DNA of 64,000 nt from Isoetes taiwanensis (GCA_021234155.1 JAJEKV010000002.1:8801709-8865708); one strand, 5' to 3'. Numbered from the stretch's first letter, positions 25,063-36,162 are shown. The notes: generated by a model from the sequence alone, not told the origin. A program made the numbers and translations.

Positions 25063-25648
25063 TAATAAACTAACAATTAGGTATTTGGATATAAATTGCT
25101 TAGATCTTAGTGGGAGCCCATCCTGTGCTCTATGTTGTGTGCAAGTTTGAGAGATAAGTACAACTTGCTATATGGTTGCCTATAAAGTCATTTGATCGTT
25201 TATGATTACTCCATAGAACATTGATCTAAACATACCTAAATTATGTTCATCCAATTGGGCAAAAGATCTTGGTGGCAATGTGCAATATGTAGTGAGCAAT
25301 TCTTCATAGAGCATTCAAATGCTTAAGATACATCCACTATGAGCACAAAAATTTCAACCTGTCTCTTTAAGTGTATTTCTGAGAGCTTTTCGTCTCTGAA
25401 GGTGGTTTTGTCTCCCTGGAAAACTCTTTTTGACTTGTCCTTAATATTGCAAAATCAACACTGTTGTCCTAGACATTTATAGATGTTACAACATCCAGCA
25501 ACCTAGCCTGGAAATCAATAGTCGAAAGACACTTACCACAACTGAAATCAGTCATCAATCACGATCAATTTTAGCAAAGATGATTTCTTACGTGAATGCC
25601 CGCTTAAAATCCAGAAGCCAATAAAGTCCGCATCCTCATCCCTTTTTT

Positions 25649-25706
25649 CATCTTATCTTATCTTATCTTATCTTATCTTTATTCTATTCTATTCTATTCT
25701 ATTCTT
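25649..25706 (+). repeat. Compound microsatellite (ttatc)n (tctat)n
   Basis: A run of ttatc units is followed directly by a run of ttcta/tctat units. Both are pentamers differing by one base, which suggests one array drifted into two. Confidence 0.9.
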
Positions 25707-25749
25707 TATTATTGCATGCAATATTGGCAAAATGTGAGAAAACTCTCTC

Positions 25750-25769
25750 AAAAAAAAAAAAAAAAAAAA
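25750..25769 (+). repeat. Poly(A) run of about 20
   Basis: A homopolymer after aactctctc. It could be the tail of a retroposed sequence, but no element body was recognised to its left. Confidence 0.7.
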
Positions 25770-25864
25770 TGAGAAAACAAAAAGCATGCAAATAGATTAC
25801 ATAATGCACATAGGTATTACATATTATGACCACCATATAATAAGAGAGAAGTCAATAAATAGCA

Positions 25865-26017
25865 TCACTCTGTTATGATTGATCTATTTGTCATTCTTCT
25901 AGGAGCAGGTACTGATGGGATTGACCTTCCAACAACTGAGGTCCAATTTGAAGATTGAACTGTGGATGCCAAAATAACTGCTAAAAACAAGGCAAGACGA
26001 ACAAATTGAAACTTCAT
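25865..26017 (-). CDS. Possible small secreted peptide precursor
   Basis: A 50-codon frame. The start at 26,017 is preferred over an upstream in-frame ATG at 26,074 because it directly begins a textbook signal peptide: MKFQFVRLALFLAVILASTV, with a likely cleavage after a QS pair at residues 21-22. The remaining 28 residues contain no cysteine but hold SNWTS (a possible N-glycosylation site) and GRSIPSVPAPRRM at residues 30-42. The P/S/R spacing there resembles the twelve-residue box of plant CLE-type signalling peptides at R1, P4, S5, P7 and P9. It lacks the near-invariant glycine and is not C-terminal, so I do not assign a family. No homologue or transcript evidence is available; it may also be a chance frame or one exon of a larger gene. 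Confidence 0.3.
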   Translation of the reverse strand: MKFQFVRLALFLAVILASTVQSSNWTSVVGRSIPSVPAPRRMTNRSIITE

Positions 26018-26954
26018 TATGAATGCAATTGATATAATTAAAGCTAATTTGTTATGCTCTTTTGAAGCTCTCACTAGCCAATGGCACTGACTGCCATCTT
26101 AATTATGCAGACAGTTCTACAAAGCTTCATCTACATACATAAATAAATGTTTCTGATTAATTTTAGTGGAGTTACCAAACGATATCTCCCAGTCTATTCC
26201 AGACATTGAAGTGGATGTTGCAGTGCTGGAGGAGCCAGAACACCTTACATGGTATTACCATGGCAAAAGGTGGAATAATAAGCTTTCATCCAGGGAGAGA
26301 TGACGCAGATGACTTATTGCATTGGTATTTGCACATATTGAATTAGTAATTATGTAGAATCCAAGTTGTATAGCTTGTGCACTAATGTGACAAGTAAGTC
26401 CACTTCTTATTTTCACAAACATCAGATCATATGATTGAGGACATCTTTCGTATTTACACATGAAGCTATTTTCATATTATTGCATTCCATGAAATTATGA
26501 CTTGTCTAATTATACTGTTATATATATAGTTTGCATCCTCAAACCTTGCATATCTACATTAGTACATACCATTCTCCGAAGCATGTTCACAACAAGATTG
26601 CATGATACAAGTTTTGCACTGACAACATGACCACCTATAAGCTTTCCATGTGCCATACCTCCTAAAAAGTAACAGCTACAATGTATATCTAAAAGTGGCA
26701 ATAGTTTCCAACACAATTAAACAAATATTGCTCCTACCATTCAATTTGTGCTCTTGCAATCATTGTTACTCGTCTCTTGGAATAAACACCTACCTCAACA
26801 ACTTAAGTCCCATCAAACAACAAAACAATGTATTGGAAAATAGTTTATTACAACAAGTTGTAGTCCTACTTAAGCATTAGGGCATTGAGTATACTTTGTC
26901 TCAGGTACGTCAAAAGCTATACAACAGAAAGAGTACGTGTATTATAGCTCACAG

Positions 26955-27835
26955 AGAAGGACCTGACAAAAATAATTGAGAGAACAGCTTTGCCCCTGAT
27001 ATCAGCACCTAAGTTCGTAAGATGTGCGCATCTTAAAATAAGATGCTTAGATGTAGATGTGTGCGCATCGACACCCGCATCTAACATAGATGCTTCACCT
27101 TATTTTTTCCAAATTTTTTTTTTTTGCTAAAAACACTTGGATTAGGTTGCCTGATATTGATGACCCTAAAATAGATGCAGTTTATTGCCTCTTTGGCCTT
27201 CCGTAACCATTTTCTCTTCAAAGCTCTTTGTTGGCGATGGAGCACGCGACAAACGGGGTATGTAGGGTCTATAAGGAGGTCGAGAGTTGGGCCAGAAGTT
27301 TGCATCTGGATTGAGAGGTCAGCAACAGAGAAAAAGGATATCTTTGCCGCCCGTCGAGAGGCGTGCAATAACGCGAAAGGATTCGCGAAGAAACTAATAA
27401 CGGCAAGATCATGTAATGCTTTCTCTTCTATTATTCATAAATATTCTGTATTTTGATTCTAAAAGTCTCTATAGATCAAAGGTATTTAAGGCTCCAATGG
27501 AGTGAAGGTATTTTTTGACAATTTAAATTTTTTCCAAATGCATCTTAACCGCATCTTAAAACTTAGATGCTTCGATGCTTTAGATGCTTTCGATGTGCCG
27601 CATCTGACGCATCTCTCTTAAGATGCTTTTGAACTTAGATCAGCACTTGAAGCTATGCTACAAATTATTAAAGCAATGAGGCACTTGCACTCGCTGAACC
27701 TGATATACAGGGACTTGAAGCGATTTAATTGAAAATGTGAAAAACAAGTGATTTTGCCCTCTCAAGGAACATGTGGTCTGCAATCTCAAGGGCACATACA
27801 AAATCTGCACAGATGGAAAAGTGAGGCATATTTTA
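26955..27835 (+). pseudogene. Protein kinase fragment split by a transposon
   Basis: Before the insertion the frame reads DLTKIIERTALPLISAL. It resumes after 27,646 with EAMLQIIKAMRHLHSLN, then LIYRDLK, the kinase catalytic-loop motif with Y for the usual H in HRD. The frame is exactly continuous once the inserted element and one target-site copy are removed. Further on, after stops, a shifted frame gives IENVKNK then DFALSR at the activation-segment position, where DFG is expected. So the catalytic domain is broken by stops and frameshifts. The style is that of a plant receptor-like or tyrosine-kinase-like kinase. LRR debris lies 1.5-3 kb downstream on the same strand, but in an order that does not fit one simple gene. 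Confidence 0.7.
27009..27638. mobile_element. Non-autonomous DNA transposon (hAT-like MITE)
   Basis: The 630-bp element begins CTAAGTTC and ends GAACTTAG, an 8-bp perfect terminal inverted repeat. It is flanked by a perfect 8-bp direct repeat, atcagcac, at 27,001-27,008 and 27,639-27,646. Both subterminal regions are full of aagatgc/gcatctt words in both orientations (at least ten), a feature of transposase-binding subterminal repeats in hAT elements. There is no transposase. An 8-bp target duplication is the rule for hAT, which is why I name that superfamily; the TIR itself is not diagnostic. Confidence 0.8.
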
Positions 27836-27992
27836 AACCTACATTTTACAACATATTGATCATACTAATACACATAATATGACTGAAATAAGGAAAGAAT
27901 AACAATAAAACTTGTCCCAATGCTTTTCAAGTGGAACATTGTCGGAAAGATTGTTCATTACGTGACCACGACAGTTCAAGTCACATGAAGCA

Positions 27993-28056
27993 AAGAAGAA
28001 GAAGAAGAAGAAGAAGAAGAAGAAGAAGAAGAAGAAGAAGAAGAAGAAGAAGAAGA
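27993..28056 (+). repeat. (AAG)n microsatellite, about 21 units
   Basis: Uninterrupted gaa/aag trinucleotide repeat. It produces a poly-leucine open frame on the minus strand (27,981-28,199) that should not be annotated as a gene. Confidence 0.95.
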
Positions 28057-28122
28057 GATTTTAACGTCACGCCACAAGGCAGCGTCCTATCGGACATGTG
28101 ACACTTTACAACACACCCAGAT

Positions 28123-28185
28123 GGGTCCTGCCCCCACCACTTTACATTGCTGAAGTGGGTCCTTCCCCCACCAACTTTACATTGC
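28123..28185 (+). repeat. Two-copy direct repeat, about 28 bp
   Basis: gggtcctgcccccaccactt at 28,123 is repeated with minor change (gggtccttcccccaccaact) at 28,157, each followed by ttacattgc or tacattgc. Confidence 0.8.
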
Positions 28186-28680
28186 ATGGCCACTTCCACA
28201 ACGAGGCGTTGATCCGTGACCCGTGAAGCAAAGAAATAGTGCCTCTAGTTGTTATAAAAAACCATATGCTATGACCGATGCTGTGACAACAATAATTGTG
28301 TGGTTACGCAAACATTACATACCCTCTTTAGTACTAAAAAAAAACTGGGTATGCACTTTCATTCCTAGTTCTTTCCTGACTCTCCTGTATGTTGCCACTC
28401 GTCCAACGGTGTTGTAGATGAAGACATAAAACACGTTCAAACATTTTCTACAACACTTAACTACTCAATTACATATACAATTTGATCGACGGGTACTTAT
28501 AGACGGGCTTGTAGATGAATGTACGAGATCTACAAACTCATTGTAAGAATACGACAGGGGTCTAGTTTAATCCAAATATTGAGTCGACAGATATGGTGGG
28601 GTTGAAGTAGAAATTTTGATTCCACATGGTTTGATTTAAGCCACTTTACCCACAGGAAACTAGAGGGCAACCCTCTGTGC

Positions 28681-28872
28681 ACAACACCTTGTTTTCCAAA
28701 GCTTTATTGCATACATGTTTGGACCATTGGGTTTGTTAGTCTCATTTGTACCATTGAAACTTTCATTGAGTTTCCCACAACACCTTGTTTTCCAAAGCTT
28801 TAGTGCATACATGTTTGGAACCATTGGGTTTGTTAGTCTCATTTGTACCATTGAAACTTTGATTGAATTTCC
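28681..28872 (+). repeat. Tandem duplication, 2 x 96 bp
   Basis: Two nearly identical 96-bp units start with acaacaccttgttttccaaa at 28,681 and 28,777. They differ by a few substitutions and a one-base indel, so the duplication is recent. Confidence 0.9.
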
Positions 28873-29189
28873 ATAGAAACAATTCGTGGCCCTTGATCTG
28901 GCACAATGGAGGGAATATTCTGCAGATCAATGTCCCGCAATGGTGAATATCTAGAGACTTTGATGTCTGTTGTAACAGCCATGCTTGCTTGCCAGAGGAC
29001 CCCCTTGACAAGGTTTAGGATGCAAGACTTCTGTCGCTAAAGTCATAAATTAAAGGCTACAATTACCACGACATATGTTAGTTGGGCAATACTCATATTT
29101 CATATTAGTGGGTGTTCTCAGGCGGAACATGTGTACTAAGATCTGGGAAATATGTTATATGTCAAGATGGTACAAGCGGTTCAAGTTAG

Positions 29190-29602
29190 CATGATTCCCA
29201 AAAGTAATGGAAAGATGAAAGCCCTGTACTGGCTTAGTATAGATGGCAGTAAAGTTGCAGAGATCAACTTAACACATAAGCTAGCAAACTTTGAGGGCCT
29301 ACAGATTTTGTACCTGTCTTCAAGTTAGATAGGAGGTGCCATAAGCAGCAGCACAGGAAAGCTTACCAGACATCACAAATTTCAAGTTATATTTTAGAAA
29401 GCTTTGGCAATTGTATTAGCCTGGAGAAAAAATGGCTTAATCTCTAGAGCCGTACCTGCTTCCTGTCCAAACTCACCCAACTCTATGTAACAAATCACAT
29501 ATTGAATGGCCTAGTGCCTGAAAGCATAAGAAATTTCAGATCATTGCAGGAGCTAGATCTGCCTTGTAATAGATTAAGTGACACCATAACTGCACAATGA
29601 GG
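29190..29602 (+). pseudogene. Leucine-rich-repeat fragment
   Basis: Short plus-strand frames give LRR units of the plant type: LANFEGLQILYLSS at about 29,283, and LVPESIRNFRSLQELDL followed by PCNRLSDTI at about 29,506-29,590, which fits LxxLxxLDLxxNxLxGxI. They are separated by stops and frame changes, so this is a decayed receptor-like protein or kinase ectodomain. Confidence 0.6.
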
Positions 29603-30370
29603 CGATTGCAAGATTTTGCAAAATGTCCACAAGTGCAATGACTTAAACTTGGAAAGAATTTTCTGTGACTTCAGTAACCTGATATCGTTAGAGTTTTGTC
29701 TGCTCCTCTAAACCACTTAAGTGAGAGATTTGTGTGGTCTTTCCAAACGTTGACTTCTAAACACATGCAAATGATGTCATCGCTGCATGGTAGACAACGA
29801 TTGAGAGAACATATCTTTTTCACTAATAGGCTTCAACAATCTCCCTTCTTTTTAAGAAATGGTGATTCAAATTATGGGAGTGCATTTAGAAGCAACGAGC
29901 ATTGCCTCATGACACATTCTGACCATTGATGCTTTCAGTATAGCATATAATCTAAGCATGTGTTCCGAAGAATTTTAAACCATTTGAATATGCAAAAGTA
30001 CAATAAAGATATCTGGTTGCATGCACCATACTGCACACCATCAACATTTCACTAATCTATTGCAACACATAATATTAAGCCTTGAGCCACCAGCATGTCC
30101 TTGGCAACTTGAAGAACTGAGAACAGATGACTTCCCTGTCGACAAAATTAGTGGCCAAATTACAGTACTGACATTTTCAAATCATTTTTTTAAAAGATTC
30201 CATTCCAGCAGATCTTGGAGGATGTTCACAACTGTAATGACTTAAGCTTGGCAACAGCTTCTGAGTGCAAATTTAAAAGTAGTAATCCGATACCTTCAAG
30301 AGTTTGTCTGCTCCTCAAAGTTAGTTAAAGAGGTAAAATTGGATTATCAAACGTTACTGCCTCCAGAGTC
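29603..30370 (+). pseudogene. Further decayed LRR-like repeats
   Basis: Two segments are related to each other: 29,620-29,760 (gtgcaatgacttaaacttgg, then gttttgtctgctcctc) and 30,220-30,360 (ctgtaatgacttaagcttgg, then gtttgtctgctcctc). A weak LRR-like phrase, QLEELRTDDFP with KISGQI, lies between them near 30,105-30,160. This is probably the continuation of the LRR relic to the left; no intact frame remains. Confidence 0.4.
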
Positions 30371-30859
30371 AAACAAGAGAAGAACTCCTTTGTAAGATAT
30401 ACAATTGTGATACAAGAACTAAGTCTGAGTTGGCATGCTACATTTTTCCAAGCTTTTGCTCTGATGGTGCTGTAGGGAAAAAAAGTTCAGCCTAAACTTC
30501 CAATTATCCATATCATGTTTGTGCTAAGAACTGTTCTCCCTTTTGAACTGATGATGCTGTAAAAAAGAAACTATTATCTCAACCTCCAAGTCCATATCAT
30601 CTTTATCCTAAGAACTGAACAAAATAACGTAGATTACTCGTAATCCCTGTGCGCAAAGTCGCACATAGCTACATATCTGTAGTACCCAGATTTGTGGTAC
30701 TCATTCTGGGCATTGGCTGTGACATCAAATGCAACAGATGACAAACGTCATGTGCCCATCATATATGCCTCTTCACCAGATCACTATTTTGACAGGTTTG
30801 CTTTCGTATTCCATCATTGCCTCTCTTTCTGCTCTGTTCTCTGAGCAGCAATAATATAG

Positions 30860-30865
30860 TTTATT
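30860..30865 (-). terminator. Candidate poly(A) signal of the fluoride exporter gene
   Basis: AATAAA on the minus strand, about 105 bp past the stop codon at 30,967. This is a usual plant near-upstream element position. Confidence 0.45.
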
Positions 30866-30966
30866 ATAAGATGGTGATCTATATATGACATAATCAAATA
30901 TCTATGTAAAGCACACATCAAATATCATATTAGTCATAGCACAGAGGCGTCATACTAGTGGTGGTT

Positions 30967-32990
30967 TCATAGTACAGACCATCCTTTTGCCCAGACAATT
31001 GAGGAATATATGACTATACCAAATGCCACAGCTAAGAAAAATGTTATGAAACAGTATCCATATGAGCTCCATTTCTTGTTTGTCTGATGTAATACATGGA
31101 TCTCAAAAACGAAAGTGGAAACTGTACTTAGGCAGCCCAAAAAACCTAGTTGTATACCGCCTATGACCAAGGAAGCATTACTTCTGTTTACCTGCAATCC
31201 CATATCACAGAAATGATGACAATATAACTAAAATGTCAATGGACCTATAACTACAGGTAGAATGAATTATCCTACACACTTACCGCAAGATCAATGATTG
31301 AGAGGACAAAACTTAGTATACAAGCAAACACATTCGCAAACAGGGTCCCAATTGGGAGCCATTGAAGTCCACGAACATTGCTTCCATTAAGTCTTGCAAG
31401 AAGCCACCGAATCCAAACACCTGGAGGAGCAACAATGCAGCCTAACCACAACTTCCTTCTATCTAAGGATTCGGTATCCTTAAGGAACAAAACAAGAGCT
31501 GCCAGCCAAAGAACTATGGCGATAAGAGAAAAAATAACAAGGCCTGAAAAATTGCGAAACCAAGGATGTCGTAATATTCTTGAATTCTTATCATTTTTAC
31601 GTTTCTTAATAAACCACAAAACCAAGTATGCACTATCAGCACCAACATTAAAAGACATTAATGATACTTCAGTTCCTGCCAAATAGAAAATATAATGTTA
31701 ATATATTACAATGAAATAAGTGCAACAAAGCCAACTCACCTATTAAAACACTACAAAGTGCCCGCAACCAGTATCTTGATGTGATAAGAACAAGTACACT
31801 TTGGACCCATGATGAGAATGTGGTGATGCTTCCCATGAGCCCCGTGGAGAGCCCAACGGCTAAAGGCTCTGAATAAAGGATGATTTCATTTTTTAACACA
31901 AAGCCAACCCATCCCATAAAAAATGATCCCAACTGTAGTGACAACATAGCATAATCAGAAAAAACCGAGAAAACCTATCTCATGTGTTTTACAACAGTCA
32001 GCCATGTTTTCCCATTACGGAAGTGCACAAGAGAGAAAGATTCAGAAACTTCAATGTAGTTTTACAATGATACAAATCCATGTGAAGATTGTGAGTTTTT
32101 TTTGGTTAAAACTTATGTGGTAACTAAGAAAGACCCCGACAACATATTCTATATACATGCCAGCATATTTTGTACGACTGCTATTGTCATAATAATAATT
32201 GATATCTACAAGGAAATTGAACACAATCCTGGCAATTGATATCAAAAGTGATGATAGATGAAAGGGGCCAGGATTAAAACCTGAACAAGAGTAAATAATT
32301 CAAAAACAGATCTTCAATTTTCTTGCACTTGTTCTCTATTCATTTTTACTTCTCCTGGAGTCATCCATAGAAATACATTGACTCCATAGAATACATGCAG
32401 TGTACAGATTTCTTAACCAACCTTGCAAAACAAGATTGAAAATCTATTGCAAAATATCTAATGTAGAGGACAAATGTTTAGGATGCCAAATTGTCTTCTA
32501 TGCATGAAAGAATAAGCAAATAAATAAAGAAAAACTACAAACGAAGATAAGAAAGCAAGCCAATACCATATTAGGAGGCAATGTCGTAAATAAACTGCTG
32601 CTTTCAGCAGTCACATCTCCAATACTTGGGTCAAACAACTTAACTAATCCATATCGAATAAGCACCTAGACAAGGGTAGAAAAGACATAAGTCTATCAGG
32701 CACATTGTTGTCCTGCATAGAGTATAAAACAATTCAATACTGTTTCATCCCAAATAATAAAATTTACCCCAATAGTACCAAATGTTGCTAAATGCACCAT
32801 AACTGACATTCGCTCGAGTACTGGAGACAGGTTTTCAGATTCCATCTGTTAAAAATTTTAAGCATCATAAATTAACATTAACAACAATAAGCTACACCAA
32901 ACCATGTACCTCTGCAATGGCAATTGCTTTAGCTTCAGACTCCATTGATGAAGCCATTTCTTGTACAGGACCAATATTGATGTCTGCCAT
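30967..32990 (-). CDS. FEX: Fluoride export protein, FEX/CrcB family (spliced)
   Basis: Six coding exons on the minus strand: 32,990-32,910; 32,845-32,768; 32,665-32,567; 31,932-31,740; 31,675-31,284; 31,191-30,967. All joins use GT-AG and keep frame, giving 355 residues. The product is a plasma-membrane channel that lowers cytosolic fluoride. Two tandem CrcB domains are visible. Domain 1 has VLIRYGLVKLF (residues 54-64), LPPNMLGSFFMGW (82-94) and GLMGSITTFSSW (117-128), which match the Asn, GS and TTFS signatures. Domain 2 has GVWIRWLLARLNG (236-248), LPIGTLFANVFACIL (257-271) and GFLGCLSTVSTF (297-308). The linker (about 172-230) holds an extra hydrophobic helix, as in eukaryotic two-domain FEX. 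The N-terminus (53 residues before domain 1) is shorter than I would expect for plant FEX, so the start may be incomplete. No stops or frame breaks were seen. It is the only intact host gene here. Confidence 0.87.
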
Positions 32991-33025
32991 CAATTAATAT
33001 GAGAAGCTAGATAAGCTAGGTGTTT

Positions 33026-33195
33026 CCTGTAAACGATTAATCAGAACTTAATAATGACTCAAGAATGAATAACAATAATTGCTGAGTGATCTTTGCTATC
33101 ATCATCAAAAGGAAATTCAGGGTTCTCTTACCTGGACGGATTTAAAAGCTGCTGGTGATTCTCTCAAGCAGCCCTAAAGAAAATGTATAACGAAC
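33026..33195 (-). other. 5' UTR exon and UTR intron of the fluoride exporter gene
   Basis: A donor CCAG|GTAAGAG (exon end 33,132) and an acceptor TTTACAG|GAAACACC (next exon start 33,026) define an intron of about 105 bp upstream of the ATG. The first exon would run from a start near 33,190-33,195 to 33,132. Confidence 0.6.
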
Positions 33196-33217
33196 AGACA
33201 AATATTGCTCTTTGATG

Positions 33218-33225
33218 CATTTATA
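33218..33225 (-). promoter_or_regulatory. TATA box of the fluoride exporter gene
   Basis: TATAAATG on the minus strand, about 30 bp before the inferred transcription start and directly upstream of the predicted 5' UTR exon. Confidence 0.5.
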
Positions 33226-33299
33226 TGTGAAATACTCTAGAATTTGCTTCCGGCTCCGTTGGCAATAAGAGGGAAAAAAAGGTCCGCCAACCACGCGTA

Positions 33300-34430
33300 C
33301 GCGTTGACTAGTAAAATATTGAATCCAAATTTAGAAAGGACAAGCTTCGAATTAAACCTTATGTGTATGTGATATAGAATAGAATAGAGACAAATGAAGA
33401 TCTATGCTTCCATTCATTTGTTATTTTTTATATGGCTAGAACCACCACTATTGACAAAAACTATGTTAAAATGGGTTTCAGTTTTTTCAACCTCCTAGTT
33501 TGGCATATCATAATCATAATTGAATTAAATTGAATTGAGTTGCACTGAATTGGCGTATCAGATTGAAAGTTGGGAGTTCCGCTTTTAATTCATACCAAAC
33601 ATCAACCATTTTAGTAAAGTTGACCTCGTCTATGAAGGTTTCAAGCTGTAGGGTTATTTTTAATCACAACCATTGATAACCTTCATAGTCCTCCAAGCGC
33701 CCTCAAATGGCCATCCAAAATACCCATTAAACAACCACATGACTATATGCTTGCTTATATGCGGCTTGGATATGTGCGCGTAGGCTGCCTATACGCGTAT
33801 GAGCTATCCTTTATGCTCTGATTGCTCTTTGAGAAGAATTGTACTTAAAGCCCATGCACGCATGGCTAGGCCTTTCTTTTGTTAGACTTTTCCTTCCATT
33901 TTTTTCTTTTGTTGTTTTCAGGAATCCCCTACAACACAAAAACTAGTTGAATCCATAAACTTAGATTTCAGACTTTCATATGCACTGCTCCCGTTACATA
34001 CTTCATCATATTTCCCTACATGCTCTTTCCGGTACTTAAATCCTACTTCTAACAATGAGTAACATTTCCTTCTGATTACCTAATTTTTATGATCATCAAG
34101 TTCGTAAAATGTATTTGCTGATTCAAAAGACCTTTACATTCTTCGGTTTAAAGGGATTCTGAAAATGGATATGAGGGTTAAAAGACCATCAAATCACTTT
34201 GAAAAAAAAAAAGGCACGAAGAATGAAGTAGATGGCACAAAAACAAAATAAAATGGACAGTCTAAGCACACAATCTAGAAGCTTTTAGGAAATGGGTTCT
34301 TCTTCCACAGGAATGAAGTTCCTTCTACCCGAAAGAAACTAAGCCTCGAGATTTCTTGGAGGAGAAATCAAGAAAAGTTTAATTTTTCTTCCGTAGGCTG
34401 TAACTGACTAATTACAAACCGAATTATTGA
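33300..34430. other. Intergenic DNA, nothing recognised
   Basis: AT-rich sequence with a few short degenerate repeats (gaattaaattgaattgagtt near 33,521). No coding family or RNA gene seen. Confidence 0.5.
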
Positions 34431-34433
34431 ATG

Positions 34434-34467
34434 ATTTTTTTTTTTTTTTTTTTTTTTTGGGGGGGGG
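34434..34467 (+). repeat. T-run followed by G-run
   Basis: About 24 T directly followed by 9 G. On the minus strand this reads as C-run then A-run. It may be a poly(A) tail remnant or a homopolymer-prone assembly spot. Confidence 0.7.
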
Positions 34468-34534
34468 GCTAATCAAGACACTATACCATGCTTTACCACA
34501 TGCTTTCTTTAGTTTTAGGTGCCATCTTTTTGCA

Positions 34535-35690
34535 CTAAGCAAGGAGGCAACTATTTAAAGGCTTGACAACAAAAATTCTCAAACGATGGTAAGAAACATT
34601 CTGACCTGTCCATATTTCCTCTGGAATTTGATTGCCATTGCTTCTATGAGAAGTCCGATTCAGGATGCAAGTTATTGTTTGGATTGCTTCCCCCCAATAA
34701 ATGATAGGTACTTGTGTTACTGCTATCATGGTGCATGCCATTTCTACAAGTATTCGATTTGCCCTCTACACCCGGGGAAGTAACCTGATGTTTAATCCTT
34801 TGATTAGCACAATACTGGCTAAACTCATTTGAGCTGAATTTGCTGCCGCTATCTATGAGAAGTGGTGATCTTTTTGCCTGTAAACCTTTTAACCTCTATC
34901 TGAAACTCTAGCAAATGGCTTCACTTTTAATATGCATTATGTGCAAACAATTTTCTCGATAAATCAAGACCAGAATGTAAAAAGCTCCATTTGCAATTGT
35001 TGGCTGAATGGGACCACAAATATCACCATGCACAACTGCCAATACATGGGATGCATGAGAAGTGGATGAAGAAAATGTGATGCGAGTGATTCTTCTTTTC
35101 AAATAAGCATTGCAGTGAGAATGAAAATGAGGTGTGGGTTTCAACTTGCTTTGGGAAACAATAGAATGCATCTAGCAGGAGATATGTGTCAAACTCTGTA
35201 ATGCAACAATGGATGCTTAGTAGGAAGATTGACAACTACATTTGCTCGTTCAACAAGAGAGGCACCATCCTCGATTTGGTAGAGATTTCTCTGATCTAAT
35301 GCTAGTAAGAATGATGTTCTTATCTTTGATAACATGGCAAAGTTTAGAGGCTAAAGCCATTTTCAATCCAACATCAGCAATTTTACTTATGGAAGAAGGC
35401 TCTTGTGAAGCATAGGGACATGCAATATATCTTTGACAAGCTTGACACAATAATCGGTTTAGAGAGGAATGGCAACTGTGCCTCAAGCCATAGCAAATTG
35501 GTGGTGATTGTCACCCATTCTTATAGAACGATGTACAAAAAAGGGAACATATGAATTCAAGGATACACGATTGTGCGTCAAATGGCTAGTGGCTCCCGAT
35601 CCAAGGTAGCAAGTCTTCTAGCAAGGATGATCTAGCATGACATTCCTTGGCAAGATGTCCACCTTTGTGGCACACATAACATCTTATTTT
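34535..35690 (-). pseudogene. Ty1-copia relic 1 (gag zinc knuckle to integrase)
   Basis: The minus strand reads 5' to 3' from right to left. First a perfect CCHC zinc knuckle, CYVCHKGGHLAKEC (about 35,640-35,690). Then a protease segment with GATSHLTHNR and VHRSIRMGDN (about 35,500-35,610) in a shifted frame. Then pre-integrase sequence, VHGDICGP of the integrase (about 35,010-35,035), and an integrase C-terminal segment with YWGEAIQT and PEEIWTG (34,741-34,535). Each part is in a different frame or ends in stops. RT and RNase H are absent to the left. It is older and more decayed than copia element 2, which has the same orientation. Confidence 0.8.
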
Positions 35691-35813
35691 TTATCGATCC
35701 GTCCTTGGCCTTCTGTTATCATTCTCGTCTCCTCCCTTCATGTATGCAATAAATAGAAAATCTTCATGTACCATATTATTCTGCTTATAAGGAACAAATT
35801 CTAGAGTTGTAGG

Positions 35814-36162
35814 TTAAGTAGGTTACGACGCATCGAGACCTTCCTCGGTACTTACCGCATTTGACCGACGACAAAGACGCGATTTTAATGGATTTATGCA
35901 TTCTCGGCGATTAAAAAAAAAAAAATGCTTTTTTTGAGGTACTCAGACGCTTTTTATAGGTTTTTACGCTTTTAAAGGTTTTTAAGTTTTTCAAGGTTTT
36001 TTTAGGTACCGACGTTTTTACAGTGTACGGCACGTAACGCATTACCTCGAACTTTTAACGCATCAAATTTTTTAGGTAATGCTAAATTTCCGAGTACGCT
36101 AAGAGGCATCGATATAAAAACGTGAAAACTTATGTATCGCATTTAAGTACGGTACTACACTG
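35814..36162. mobile_element. Candidate MITE, 349 bp
   Basis: A block with word usage unlike its surroundings (many aggttttt, gcattac, cgcat words) is bounded by the 8-bp direct repeat gttgtagg at 35,806-35,813 and 36,163-36,170. Internal inverted similarity is weak: ggtacttaccgcattt near the left, and its approximate reverse complement atcgcatttaagtacggtac near the right. There is no coding capacity. The direct repeat alone could be chance. Confidence 0.4.

Noticed and set aside
25865-26017. Calling the small peptide a CLE hormone
   Set aside because: The near-invariant glycine is absent, the box is not at the C-terminus, and residues 10-12 of the box do not fit.
27081-27456. Open frames of 95 and 93 codons on both strands inside the 630-bp element
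   Set aside because: They overlap antisense within a MITE and show no transposase motif.
27981-28199. 72-codon minus frame with a poly-leucine tract
   Set aside because: Translation of the (AAG)n microsatellite.
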